A DNA stretch of 64,000 bases. Source: Myxococcus hansupus (GTDB lineage Bacteria > Myxococcota > Myxococcia > Myxococcales > Myxococcaceae). Shown here piece by piece: positions 57,426 to 64,000 of this stretch. Both the position numbers and the translations under genes were made by a program. The stretch is from contig NZ_CP012109.1 of assembly GCF_000280925.3 (NCBI RefSeq), positions 6,592,501-6,656,500 of the forward strand, given 5' to 3'. Below the pieces are notes generated by a model. That model worked only from the letters and a program-made list of their open reading frames with translations. It made no database searches and was not told the DNA's origin. Each line of letters begins with the position of its first letter. The first letter of the stretch is position 1.

Positions 57426-57857
57426 TCAGGACGGCCGTTCAACGAACGCCACGTTGGCGATCCAGTTGCGCTTCCGGCGCGCGAGCCGCGTCGCCACGTC
57501 TTCACCGTCGAAGGTGCCCGAGCCGCGGCGAATCCGCGAAGGGTCGACTCCGTCGAAGGCATTCACGTTCACCACCGCGTAGAGGCGGTCATCGATGCGG
57601 CTCGTCACCACGGGTACGACGCCGCACCGGGAGCAGGTGTGGAACTCCGCCGTCCGGGTTTCGAAGGCATACCGGGAGACGAGCGCCGGGTCCTGGACCA
57701 CGACCTCGAGGGCCCCCGCGGGATACGCCGTCCACACGCCCCCATGCTCGAGGCAGAACGAGCAGCCACACGCCCGAGCGGGAATCTCTTCAGGGCTGGG
57801 CTCCCACACGAGCGTGAACGCCAGATTCCCGCAGTGGCACTTCCCCGAAATCACCAT
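57426..57857 (-). CDS. GFA (CENP-V/Gfa-like) zinc protein
   Basis: 143 residues from ATG 57857. Zinc ligands: Cys7 and Cys9 in KCHCGN, a C-G-C-S-F-C motif at about residues 35-40, and a C-S-R-C motif at about 83-86. This is the GFA/CENP-V family, named from glutathione-dependent formaldehyde-activating enzyme; most members have no proven activity. It is located just downstream of the lysoplasmalogenase start, on the same strand. No formaldehyde operon is present. Confidence 0.9.
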   Translation of the reverse strand: MVISGKCHCGNLAFTLVWEPSPEEIPARACGCSFCLEHGGVWTAYPAGALEVVVQDPALVSRYAFETRTAEFHTCSRCGVVPVVTSRIDDRLYAVVNVNAFDGVDPSRIRRGSGTFDGEDVATRLARRKRNWIANVAFVERPS

Positions 57858-57978
57858 GGGCGCAGCCTCCGGTCCGAAGGCGCTCACCTATAGCGCATCT
57901 CCACCGCGCCTCCACCGGATGCAAGACTTTGCGGCACAGTGGAGACGCGCCAGGAGCAGCACAGCCTTCCGACGGACG

Positions 57979-58935
57979 TCAGGCAGGCAACGCCTTCAGG
58001 AAGGACAGCAGCGCGGCGTTCACCTCGGCGGCGCGCTCCTGCTGAATCCAGTGTCCCGCGCCCGGCAGGACGCGCAGGTCCCGCAGGTTCGGCACCAGGG
58101 TCTTCATCGCATCCACGGGAGCGAAGGCGCGCGTAGGGTCCTTCTCTCCGATGAGGAAGAGCGCGGGCTGCTGGATGACGGCCGTCGCCAGCTCGGGAAG
58201 CTCGTGCCAGTCACGGTCCATGTTGCGGTAACGGTTGAGGCTGCCCCGAAACCCGCTTCGGGAGAATTCGTTCGCGAAGTACGCGAGGTCCTCCTCCGTG
58301 AGCCAGGACGGCAACGTCGTGGGCACCTCCAGGCCCGTGAGGTACCCGTCTCCCTTCTTCTTCCCCTGCACGGCGGGATTCGCCGAGTCGAAGCCAGGAG
58401 TGCCCGCGAAAATCGCCCGGACCGTCCTGGCGACGTCGGCTTCGAACTCCGCCTCGGCGACACCGGGCGTCTGGAAGTAGAGGATGTAGAACCACTTCTC
58501 GCCAAACACGTGCTGGAAGATTTGCGTGGGCGGCCTGGGAGCACGCCCCAGGTGAGGGACGCTCATGCCCACCACCGCGCGGAAGCGGTCGGGGCGGAGG
58601 ACGGCGCAGGTCCAGGCCATGGCCGAACCCCAATCGTGGCCGACGACCACCGCGGTCTGCTCGCCAAGCGCGTCGAGCACGCCCACCGCGTCGTCGACCA
58701 GGTGCTTCATGCTGTACGCCTCGAGGGCCTCCGGCTTGTCACTGCGGCCATAGCCACGAATGTCCGGCGCCACCGCGTGGTAGCCCGCCTCCGCGAGCGC
58801 CTGGAGCTGATGGCGCCACGAGTACCAGGACTCTGGCCAGCCATGCAGCAGCAGCACGAGGGGGCCCTTCCCCGCCTCCGCGAGGTGGAGGTCGATGCCA
58901 TTCGTCTTGACGGTGCGGTGGGTGATGTCTGCCAT
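57979..58935 (-). CDS. Epoxide hydrolase-like alpha/beta hydrolase
   Basis: 318 residues. HGWPE at 31-35 is the epoxide-hydrolase oxyanion motif, the nucleophile elbow is GHDWGS with Asp101 (an Asp, not Ser, so an epoxide hydrolase or dehalogenase type), RPDRFRAVVGMSVPHLGRAP leads into the cap domain, and GAGHWIQQE supplies the final His. Tyr residues of the cap (WFYILYFQTPG) would position the epoxide. Function: hydrolysis of an epoxide to a diol. It is preceded by a 275-base gap containing a perfect palindrome. Confidence 0.93.
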   Translation of the reverse strand: MADITHRTVKTNGIDLHLAEAGKGPLVLLLHGWPESWYSWRHQLQALAEAGYHAVAPDIRGYGRSDKPEALEAYSMKHLVDDAVGVLDALGEQTAVVVGHDWGSAMAWTCAVLRPDRFRAVVGMSVPHLGRAPRPPTQIFQHVFGEKWFYILYFQTPGVAEAEFEADVARTVRAIFAGTPGFDSANPAVQGKKKGDGYLTGLEVPTTLPSWLTEEDLAYFANEFSRSGFRGSLNRYRNMDRDWHELPELATAVIQQPALFLIGEKDPTRAFAPVDAMKTLVPNLRDLRVLPGAGHWIQQERAAEVNAALLSFLKALPA

Positions 58936-59132
58936 CGGAGTTCTCCCAGCAAGGAAACGGGTCGAGGAACCGAGACACGCGACAGCCCGTCATCGCGCGG
59001 GCATCACGAACACAGACACGGCGCCCCAGGTTCGCCACGGACAGGCCCCGCGGGCGTCGCATGAACAGCGCCGCGGCTTCGTCGAAGGTGAAGGAGGACA
59101 TGCAGGGCGACGGAGAGCCGACTGTCGCGCCT

Positions 59133-59155
59133 CATGCCACGTCATATGTGGCATG
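59133..59155. promoter_or_regulatory. Perfect 8-bp inverted repeat upstream of epoxide hydrolase
   Basis: CATGCCAC (59133-59140) and GTGGCATG (59148-59155) are exact inverted repeats around GTCATAT. It lies 198 bases before the hydrolase start and 57 bases after the stop of the next gene upstream, so it may be either an operator or a terminator; lack of a U-tract favours an operator. Confidence 0.45.
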
Positions 59156-59211
59156 GGCGACTGACAGTCAAGCGGACCTTGGCCAATGGGGCGCCCCCGA
59201 GAGAAGCAGGC

Positions 59212-59757
59212 TCAGTAGTTGACGATGCCGTTGGGGAGCAGCAGGCGGTGGCTTCCCATGTCCACGAAGGAGCGCGCCACGTCCAACTGCACCACCGCGC
59301 GGCCACGCAGCTCCAGCTCGTGCACGGGCGCCTCGAAGGTCACCGGGGCGACGCTCGCGTCGATGTAGCCAGAGCGCTCCGCCTGGGAGTAGCCGCCGAG
59401 CCCTTCCGTCTGGAACGTCACGCGGACGCTCTCCACGCCTTCCGGCACGTAGAAGTAGGCCACCAGGGGGGCGTGGTCGGCGCCCGCCACGTCCACGCGC
59501 TCTTGCGTCAGCTCCACCTTGAGCGGAGCCCCCTCCGCGGAGACGCGCACGGAGCCGATGGGGAGCTCCAGCTTCTCATAGCCCTCCACCGAGGCGCCGC
59601 GGAGCCGCAGCTCGAAGCGCTGGCCATCCGCGGTCTGGACCGGCCCGGTGGGCGCGGGTGGCGTGTCCTGGACGGAGTCGAGCCGGTCACTGTCTCCACC
59701 GCAGGCCGTCAGGGCGAGGGCCGCGCAAACGCACGTCGACATCATGAACTTTTTCAT
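59212..59757 (-). CDS. Lipoprotein with beta-sandwich-like domain
   Basis: 181 residues; lipobox LTAC with Cys19 and acidic linker. The mature domain has repeating strands (FELRLRGASVEGYEKLELPIGSVRVSAEGAPLKVELTQERVDVA, APLVAYFYVPEGVESVRVTFQTEG) and ends ARSFVDMGSHRLLLPNGIVNY. It resembles DUF4382-type lipoproteins in length and strand pattern. It is 42 bases downstream of the next gene, so the pair is probably an operon of secreted proteins. Function unknown. Confidence 0.8.
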   Translation of the reverse strand: MKKFMMSTCVCAALALTACGGDSDRLDSVQDTPPAPTGPVQTADGQRFELRLRGASVEGYEKLELPIGSVRVSAEGAPLKVELTQERVDVAGADHAPLVAYFYVPEGVESVRVTFQTEGLGGYSQAERSGYIDASVAPVTFEAPVHELELRGRAVVQLDVARSFVDMGSHRLLLPNGIVNY

Positions 59758-59799
59758 GGCGAATCGTTCCTTGGAATGGAAAGGGTGTCTGTGAATGAA

Positions 59800-60747
59800 T
59801 CAGCGAACGCTGACGTCCGAGCAGGTCTGGCCGGAGTTGGAGGTCGGGTCGACGGCGATCGCCTGCGCGGCCTGCGGCGTCGCGGGGCCCGGGATGAAGT
59901 TGGCGGGCAGCGGATACGAATCACAGCCATTGTTGAAGGTGTCCACGGGGTCGATGAGCGAGGAGATGAGAGAGCAGTCCGTGGTGTTCAGCGCGGCCAC
60001 CGCGTCCGTCAGGAGCGACGACGGCGTCGGCGTGGCACCGAACAGGCGCTGGTTGCAGATACCCACCAGCGTCTGACGCGCCAGCAGGAAGCGGAGCCGG
60101 TCCAGTTGGCTGCGCATCCCACCCGCCGGGTACATGGCCGGGCTGCCCCACAGGATGCCCTCCGCGGAGGGAAGCGTGACGATGGTGCCGATGGCGCCCA
60201 GGTTGATGGGGCCCAGCGCCAGGCACTGCGTGACCGTCAAGATGCGGGTGCTGAAGAAGCCCAGCGTCCGGGTCGCGGCGATGCACTCCACCGGAGGAGG
60301 CTGCTCCCGCTCACACGTCAGGCGCGCCGAGCACATCGCCGAGCCCAGATCGAACGTCACCCGGAACGTGTTGTCGATGTGCGTGTCCGCCAGCCCGTCC
60401 TTCGCCGCGATGGCGACACACTCCTCGTAGTTGCCAATCTGGAGCGCGAAGTTCGACGTCAGCGAGCCATTGACCGGGATGCTGACCGGCGGCGGCGGCG
60501 AGAACGTGAAGCCCTCGCTGGTCAGCACATCGTCCGTCGCCGTCAGCAGGACGGACGGCAACGTGGGGTGAACGTTGGTGACCTTGAAGCTGTAGTTCGC
60601 AGTGAATGGATAGGACCTGGCCACGTCCACGGACTTGTCATTCACCTTCTTTTCGCAAATCAGGTCATGGGCGTTCGCCACACCGCTGCCGCCCATCACC
60701 ACCGCACACACCGCCGCGACCCACTCGCGCTTCTTCAGCATCCGCAT
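59800..60747 (-). CDS. Secreted Cys-containing protein of unknown function
   Basis: 315 residues from ATG 60747. A signal peptide (WVAAVCAVVMGGSGVANA) is followed directly by HDLICEKKVNDKS. It has a beta-sandwich-like first half (ANYSFKVTNVHPTLPSVLLTATDDVL, SIPVNGSLTSNFALQIGNYEEC) and a helical second half (RTLGFFSTRILTVTQCLALGPINLG, RSQLDRLRFLLARQTLVGICNQRLFG). About nine cysteines. R-T-L-G-F-F-S/K-x is seen in several secreted myxobacterial proteins, but I know no function. It is the first gene of a two-gene operon with the lipoprotein at 59212. Confidence 0.75.
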   Translation of the reverse strand: MRMLKKREWVAAVCAVVMGGSGVANAHDLICEKKVNDKSVDVARSYPFTANYSFKVTNVHPTLPSVLLTATDDVLTSEGFTFSPPPPVSIPVNGSLTSNFALQIGNYEECVAIAAKDGLADTHIDNTFRVTFDLGSAMCSARLTCEREQPPPVECIAATRTLGFFSTRILTVTQCLALGPINLGAIGTIVTLPSAEGILWGSPAMYPAGGMRSQLDRLRFLLARQTLVGICNQRLFGATPTPSSLLTDAVAALNTTDCSLISSLIDPVDTFNNGCDSYPLPANFIPGPATPQAAQAIAVDPTSNSGQTCSDVSVR

Positions 60748-61117
60748 TGTCTCGACCTCGTTCAGGAGCCAGCAGGACTCGGTCGCGGCGTTTTCACTGT
60801 TTGTGCCACCAGGGGGAACAAGCAGGGCGACAGGCCCGTGACACATGAACTCCCCAGGGGAGGTAGGTTTCACGCCCCCGCGAGCGTCGTGGGGAAAACC
60901 ACGACCTACTGTGGGGCACCGCCCGGCGCGCCCGGAGCAACACGGCGGGCGCGCTGGGAGGGCAAATGAGATACCCGAGACCTCCGCGCACCCAGGTGAC
61001 CGGGACAAACGCTTCTCATGGCCTTTCAGTTACCCGCCGTGGTGAAGTCCCAGGCATCCGACAGCAGACTGCCCTGGCGGGCCGGAAGCGCCCCTGGGGG
61101 CGCGGGGGGACACGAAA
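60748..61117. other. 370-base gap between divergent genes, with hairpins
   Basis: No gene seen. GTCGTGG (60886-60892) pairs with CCACGAC (60899-60905) around GGAAAA, and an outer GTAGG (60863-60867)/CCTAC (60905-60909) pairing is possible, so the 5' leader of the leftward gene can fold. I did not find the conserved bases of a known riboswitch such as GEMM. Confidence 0.35.
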
Positions 61118-62839
61118 ATGAACCTGAGCATCCTTGGCGCCCTGACGGTGCTCGCGATGGGCACCGCCCCCAGGTCCCCCACCCCGACGCCGCTTCCAGC
61201 GCTCCTGGAGCGAATGCCTTACGTGGTGACGGATGCCAAAGGACTCTCTCTTTCAGAGGAGTCGCTTGCCCAGGAGATCCAGGCCCACGGCGCCGCGGCG
61301 ATTCCCCATCTGCTGCCGCTGCTCAACAGCGACTCGGAGCCCCTGCGCGACTTCGCGGGCTACGTCTTCCGGGACCTCGACGGCCTCACCGAGGAGCACC
61401 TCGACCCGCTCATCCAAGCCCGAAGGAAGGGGGATGAATGGATTGCTCCCGCGATCGCCCGTGTTGGAACGCCGCGCGCCATCGCCTTCCTGGTCGAGGA
61501 CTTGTTGGAGACGCCGCTCCGGAACACGCAGGTGATCGACGCGCTGGTCCTGGCCCATGGCAAAGCCGCCGTGCACCTCGCCGAGACGTTCCGCCGGCCC
61601 CAGCCCCTCGCCGCGCGGTTCGCGGATGCCACGTGTCAGGTGTTCGAGGGGATGGGTCCGCACGCGCAACCCGCGGTCCGCGTGTTGACCTCCGTGGCGA
61701 CCGGCCACGACGCACCTCCCGAGAACCGGGCCCGGGCAATTGAGCTGCTCGGGTGCATTGGCGACGCCGCGACCCCGGCCGTTCCCACGCTCATGACGCT
61801 GCGGGAGCATGAGGCCCTGCGCGGCTCCGTGGACACCACGCTCGTCCGGTTGCACGCGCCCGCCGAGGTCCACCTCCTCATCGCGAAGCTGCGCACGAAG
61901 CCCACGGCGCGAATCCTGAAGGACCTCTCACGCCATTTCGACAAGGGACGGGCCGCCGGCGACGCGGTGACGGAGGTGCTCGCCCACGAGGACCCCATCC
62001 TCCGTTTCGAGGCGGCGCAGACGCTCGGCGCGCTCCAGCACCGGAAGGCGACAGCCCCGCTCGTGGCCCTGCTGGAGAGTCCCCTGGACTGGCGGGTCAG
62101 CCTGGCCGCCGCGGAGACGCTCGGAAGACTCCATGCGGCGGAGGCGCTCGAGCCCCTGCGCGAGATTGCCGCCACGCATTGGGCGCCCCCGGTGCGAGCC
62201 AGCGCCTCCAAGGCGGCCACGGCCATTGCACGCAAGGACATCAAGCCCTTCGTGGGACAGCATCGGCTCGAGTATTACTGGCTCCCCGCCATGCAATCCC
62301 GGTCGCGTGAGCCGCTCGCACCGGAGCTCGTTCCCTGCCCCGAGGCGCTCATGGCCCATGCCCGCCCGCCAGAGGCCCGCGACGCCGCGGCCGACACCTC
62401 CCGGTTGAAGCCTCGTGTGGCGAACCCCAGTTGCCGCGTGCCGGTCGCGAACGGTTACTTGCAGGCCAACGACCGCGCGGAGTGGGGCGGCGAGCTGGTC
62501 CATGTCCAGGAAGCCTCGCCGCCGCGAACGTTGATTCCCCACAACACCGTCGGCGTCCACATGCTCGGGCAGTACCCCATCGCCGTGACGAGGCATGGCA
62601 CGACCTTCGAGAGCGCCGGGATGCTCTACCGACTCACGCCCCGTGGCGACGCCTTCGTCGCGGAGCCCTGGCAAGCCCTCCCGGGCGCGCCGCTGCGGTC
62701 CGGGATGCTGCCGGATGGACGGCTCTTCGTGGCGTGTCGCGACGGCGACGTCGTCATCGCCCCCTCGGGCAGCATCCAGCTCGCGACGCCCCAGAACATC
62801 CAGTCTCCGCCCAGCGGGGGGACGACCGAGGAGCCGTGA
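61118..62839 (+). CDS. HEAT-repeat protein with signal peptide
   Basis: 573 residues. A short signal peptide (LGALTVLAMGTAPRS) suggests export. Residues about 40-390 are HEAT/PBS-lyase-like repeats: AAAIPHLLPLLNSDSEPLRDFAGYVFRDL, DAATPAVPTLMTLREHEALRGSVDTTLVRL, ATAPLVALLESPLDWRVSLAAAETLGRL. The last 150 residues form a beta-rich domain containing SPPRTLIPHNTVGVHMLGQYPIAVTRHG. HEAT solenoids bind other proteins. No enzyme signature. It is divergent from the secreted protein gene at 60747. Confidence 0.85.
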   Translation: MNLSILGALTVLAMGTAPRSPTPTPLPALLERMPYVVTDAKGLSLSEESLAQEIQAHGAAAIPHLLPLLNSDSEPLRDFAGYVFRDLDGLTEEHLDPLIQARRKGDEWIAPAIARVGTPRAIAFLVEDLLETPLRNTQVIDALVLAHGKAAVHLAETFRRPQPLAARFADATCQVFEGMGPHAQPAVRVLTSVATGHDAPPENRARAIELLGCIGDAATPAVPTLMTLREHEALRGSVDTTLVRLHAPAEVHLLIAKLRTKPTARILKDLSRHFDKGRAAGDAVTEVLAHEDPILRFEAAQTLGALQHRKATAPLVALLESPLDWRVSLAAAETLGRLHAAEALEPLREIAATHWAPPVRASASKAATAIARKDIKPFVGQHRLEYYWLPAMQSRSREPLAPELVPCPEALMAHARPPEARDAAADTSRLKPRVANPSCRVPVANGYLQANDRAEWGGELVHVQEASPPRTLIPHNTVGVHMLGQYPIAVTRHGTTFESAGMLYRLTPRGDAFVAEPWQALPGAPLRSGMLPDGRLFVACRDGDVVIAPSGSIQLATPQNIQSPPSGGTTEEP

Positions 62840-62962
62840 AGGTGGCCCCCGGGCCGTGAGGGGCGACTCGCCGTCCTGGATGGGAGGCAGGGCCCACGCT
62901 GGCACCAGCGCACGGTCCGCCGCCTGGCCGCGCGACCTTCCGCCCGGTACTACCTTTCAGGC

Positions 62963-64000
62963 ATGTCCTTGCGGCAGTTGCTGCTCGGCAGGCCCATTCC
63001 GAACGAGCAGGCGGAAGAGGAAAAGCTGGGTCCGGCGACTGGCATCCCCGTGCTCGGGCTCGATGCGCTGGCCTCCGCCGCGTACGGGCCCGAGGCCGCG
63101 CTCACGGTCCTGATGGTCCTGGGCAGCGCGGGGCCGCGGTACATCGGGTTCATCACTGGCGTCATCGTGGCGCTGCTGCTCGTGGTTCAGTTCTCCTACC
63201 GGCAGACGCTCGCCGCCTATCCCGACGGGGGCGGTTCGTTCTCCGTGGCGCGGGCGAACCTGGGGTTGAGACCCGCGCTGCTGGCGGCCGCCTCGCTGGC
63301 CCTGGACTACGTGCTCAACGTCGCGGTGGCGATCTCCGCCGGCGTGGGGGCGCTCGTCTCGGCGGTCCCCAGCCTCTTTCCCCATACCCTGTCGCTGTGC
63401 CTGGCCTTGCTGGGCCTGCTCACCGTGGTGAACCTGCGCGGCATTCGCACGGCGGGCGCGGCCTTCCTCCCCCCCACCTACCTCTTCGTCGGCTGCCTGG
63501 GCATCACCGTGCTCATTGGCGCCTGGAAGGTGCTGTCCTCGGGAGGCCATCCCCTCCCCGTCGCGCCGCCGCCCCTGCTCCCCGCGAGCACCGCGACAGC
63601 GAGCGCCTGGCTGCTCTTGCGCGCCTTCGCCAGTGGCTGCACCGCCATGACGGGCATCGAGGCCGTCAGCAACGGCGTCCCCCTCTTCCACGAGCCCCGG
63701 GTCCGCAAGGCCCAGCGGACCCTGATGGGCATCGTGGGGCTGCTCGTCCTGTTGCTCAGCGGCATGGCGTGGATGTGCCATGCGTATGGGATTGGCGCGA
63801 CGACGCCGGGCCAGCCCGGGTACCAGAGCGTGCTGTCGCAGGTGGTCGCGGCGGTCACCGGGCGCGGCGCTTTCTATTACGTGACGCTGGCGGCGGTCGT
63901 GTGCGCCCTGTGCCTGTCCGCCAACACCAGCTTCGCGGACTTCCCTCGCCTGTGCAGGGCGCTGGCGCTCGACAGCAACCTGCCCGCGGCCTTCGCCCAC
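62963..64000 (+). CDS. APC-family amino-acid permease, N-terminal part (cut by right edge)
   Basis: 346 codons from ATG 62963 with no stop before the edge. The protein starts with RPIPNEQAEEEKLGPATGIPVLGLDALASAAYGPEAALTVLMVLG, the usual APC helix 1-2 start. YPDGGGSFSVARANLG is the APC substrate motif, and GCTAMTGIEAVSNGVPLFHEPRVRKAQRTL is the conserved helix 6-loop. About nine hydrophobic helices lie in the visible part. It is the type of APC transporter related to KUP-like/basic amino-acid exchangers. The substrate is unknown. Confidence 0.9.
   Translation, partial: MSLRQLLLGRPIPNEQAEEEKLGPATGIPVLGLDALASAAYGPEAALTVLMVLGSAGPRYIGFITGVIVALLLVVQFSYRQTLAAYPDGGGSFSVARANLGLRPALLAAASLALDYVLNVAVAISAGVGALVSAVPSLFPHTLSLCLALLGLLTVVNLRGIRTAGAAFLPPTYLFVGCLGITVLIGAWKVLSSGGHPLPVAPPPLLPASTATASAWLLLRAFASGCTAMTGIEAVSNGVPLFHEPRVRKAQRTLMGIVGLLVLLLSGMAWMCHAYGIGATTPGQPGYQSVLSQVVAAVTGRGAFYYVTLAAVVCALCLSANTSFADFPRLCRALALDSNLPAAFAH

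Noticed and set aside
60863-60909. c-di-GMP (GEMM) riboswitch before the secreted-protein gene
   Set aside because: A hairpin is present but the conserved GEMM bases are not.
1-64000. CRISPR arrays, tRNA/rRNA genes, insertion sequences, prophage genes
   Set aside because: No regular spaced repeats, cloverleaf, transposase or phage structural motif was recognised on either strand by eye.

Overview
The window is high-GC DNA (about 70% G+C by eye) with very dense gene packing, many 4-base ATGA/GTGA gene overlaps, many small lipoproteins with a clear lipobox, and many orphan regulators and solo enzymes. Gene content and style (serine-hydrolase lipoprotein families, TonB/PepSY module, solitary MazF, Cys-rich secreted lipoproteins, LytTR two-component pair) suggest a myxobacterium of the Myxococcus/Corallococcus/Pyxidicoccus type. 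That is inferred from style and family content only; no rRNA or marker gene lies here. I saw no tRNA, rRNA, CRISPR array, transposase or prophage.

Layout. 1-2.8 kb: the end of an NAD-dependent epimerase gene, then a MbnP-like lipoprotein with an added coiled coil, overlapping a MbnH-like di-haem peroxidase. 2.8-13.8 kb: accessory enzymes with local regulators: a repeat protein, ArsR+SRPBCC, a SnoaL-like protein, a TetR divergent from a carotenoid oxygenase, a class-C beta-lactamase-like hydrolase, and a LysR divergent from an MFS exporter. Several divergent promoters carry perfect inverted repeats that look like the operators.

14.4-29.3 kb is the most interesting block: a complete NRPS-independent (IucA/IucC-type) siderophore system. 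The forward operon encodes a PLP decarboxylase, NIS synthetase, GNAT acyltransferase, diamine N-monooxygenase, MFS exporter and second NIS synthetase, with 4-base overlaps at all five junctions. The facing reverse operon encodes a lipoprotein, two small DUF3325/DUF3649-like membrane proteins, a PepSY membrane protein split in two frames at a G6 run, and a TonB-dependent receptor. The operons converge on a 10-bp hairpin, and each has a Fur-box-like sequence upstream of its first gene. Gene order matches rhizobactin 1021 rhbBCDEF with an exporter inserted and no aminotransferase (rhbA), so a citrate-bis-hydroxamate siderophore is predicted (schizokinen-like, or arthrobactin-like if lysine is the decarboxylase substrate).

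29.5-64 kb: a second DHA2 exporter; a GntR-controlled FAH/VOC/deacetylase operon; a serine hydrolase with lipoprotein; a solitary MazF; a two-gene unit of an internally duplicated protein plus AbiEii-like nucleotidyltransferase; a WD40 protein; tandem paralogous Cys-rich lipoproteins; an AAC(3)-type acetyltransferase; a HhH-like lipoprotein; a trypsin-like protease; a LytS/LytTR pair; a zinc alcohol dehydrogenase with a perfect operator palindrome; assorted hydrolases; a HEAT-repeat protein; and the start of an APC permease cut by the right edge.
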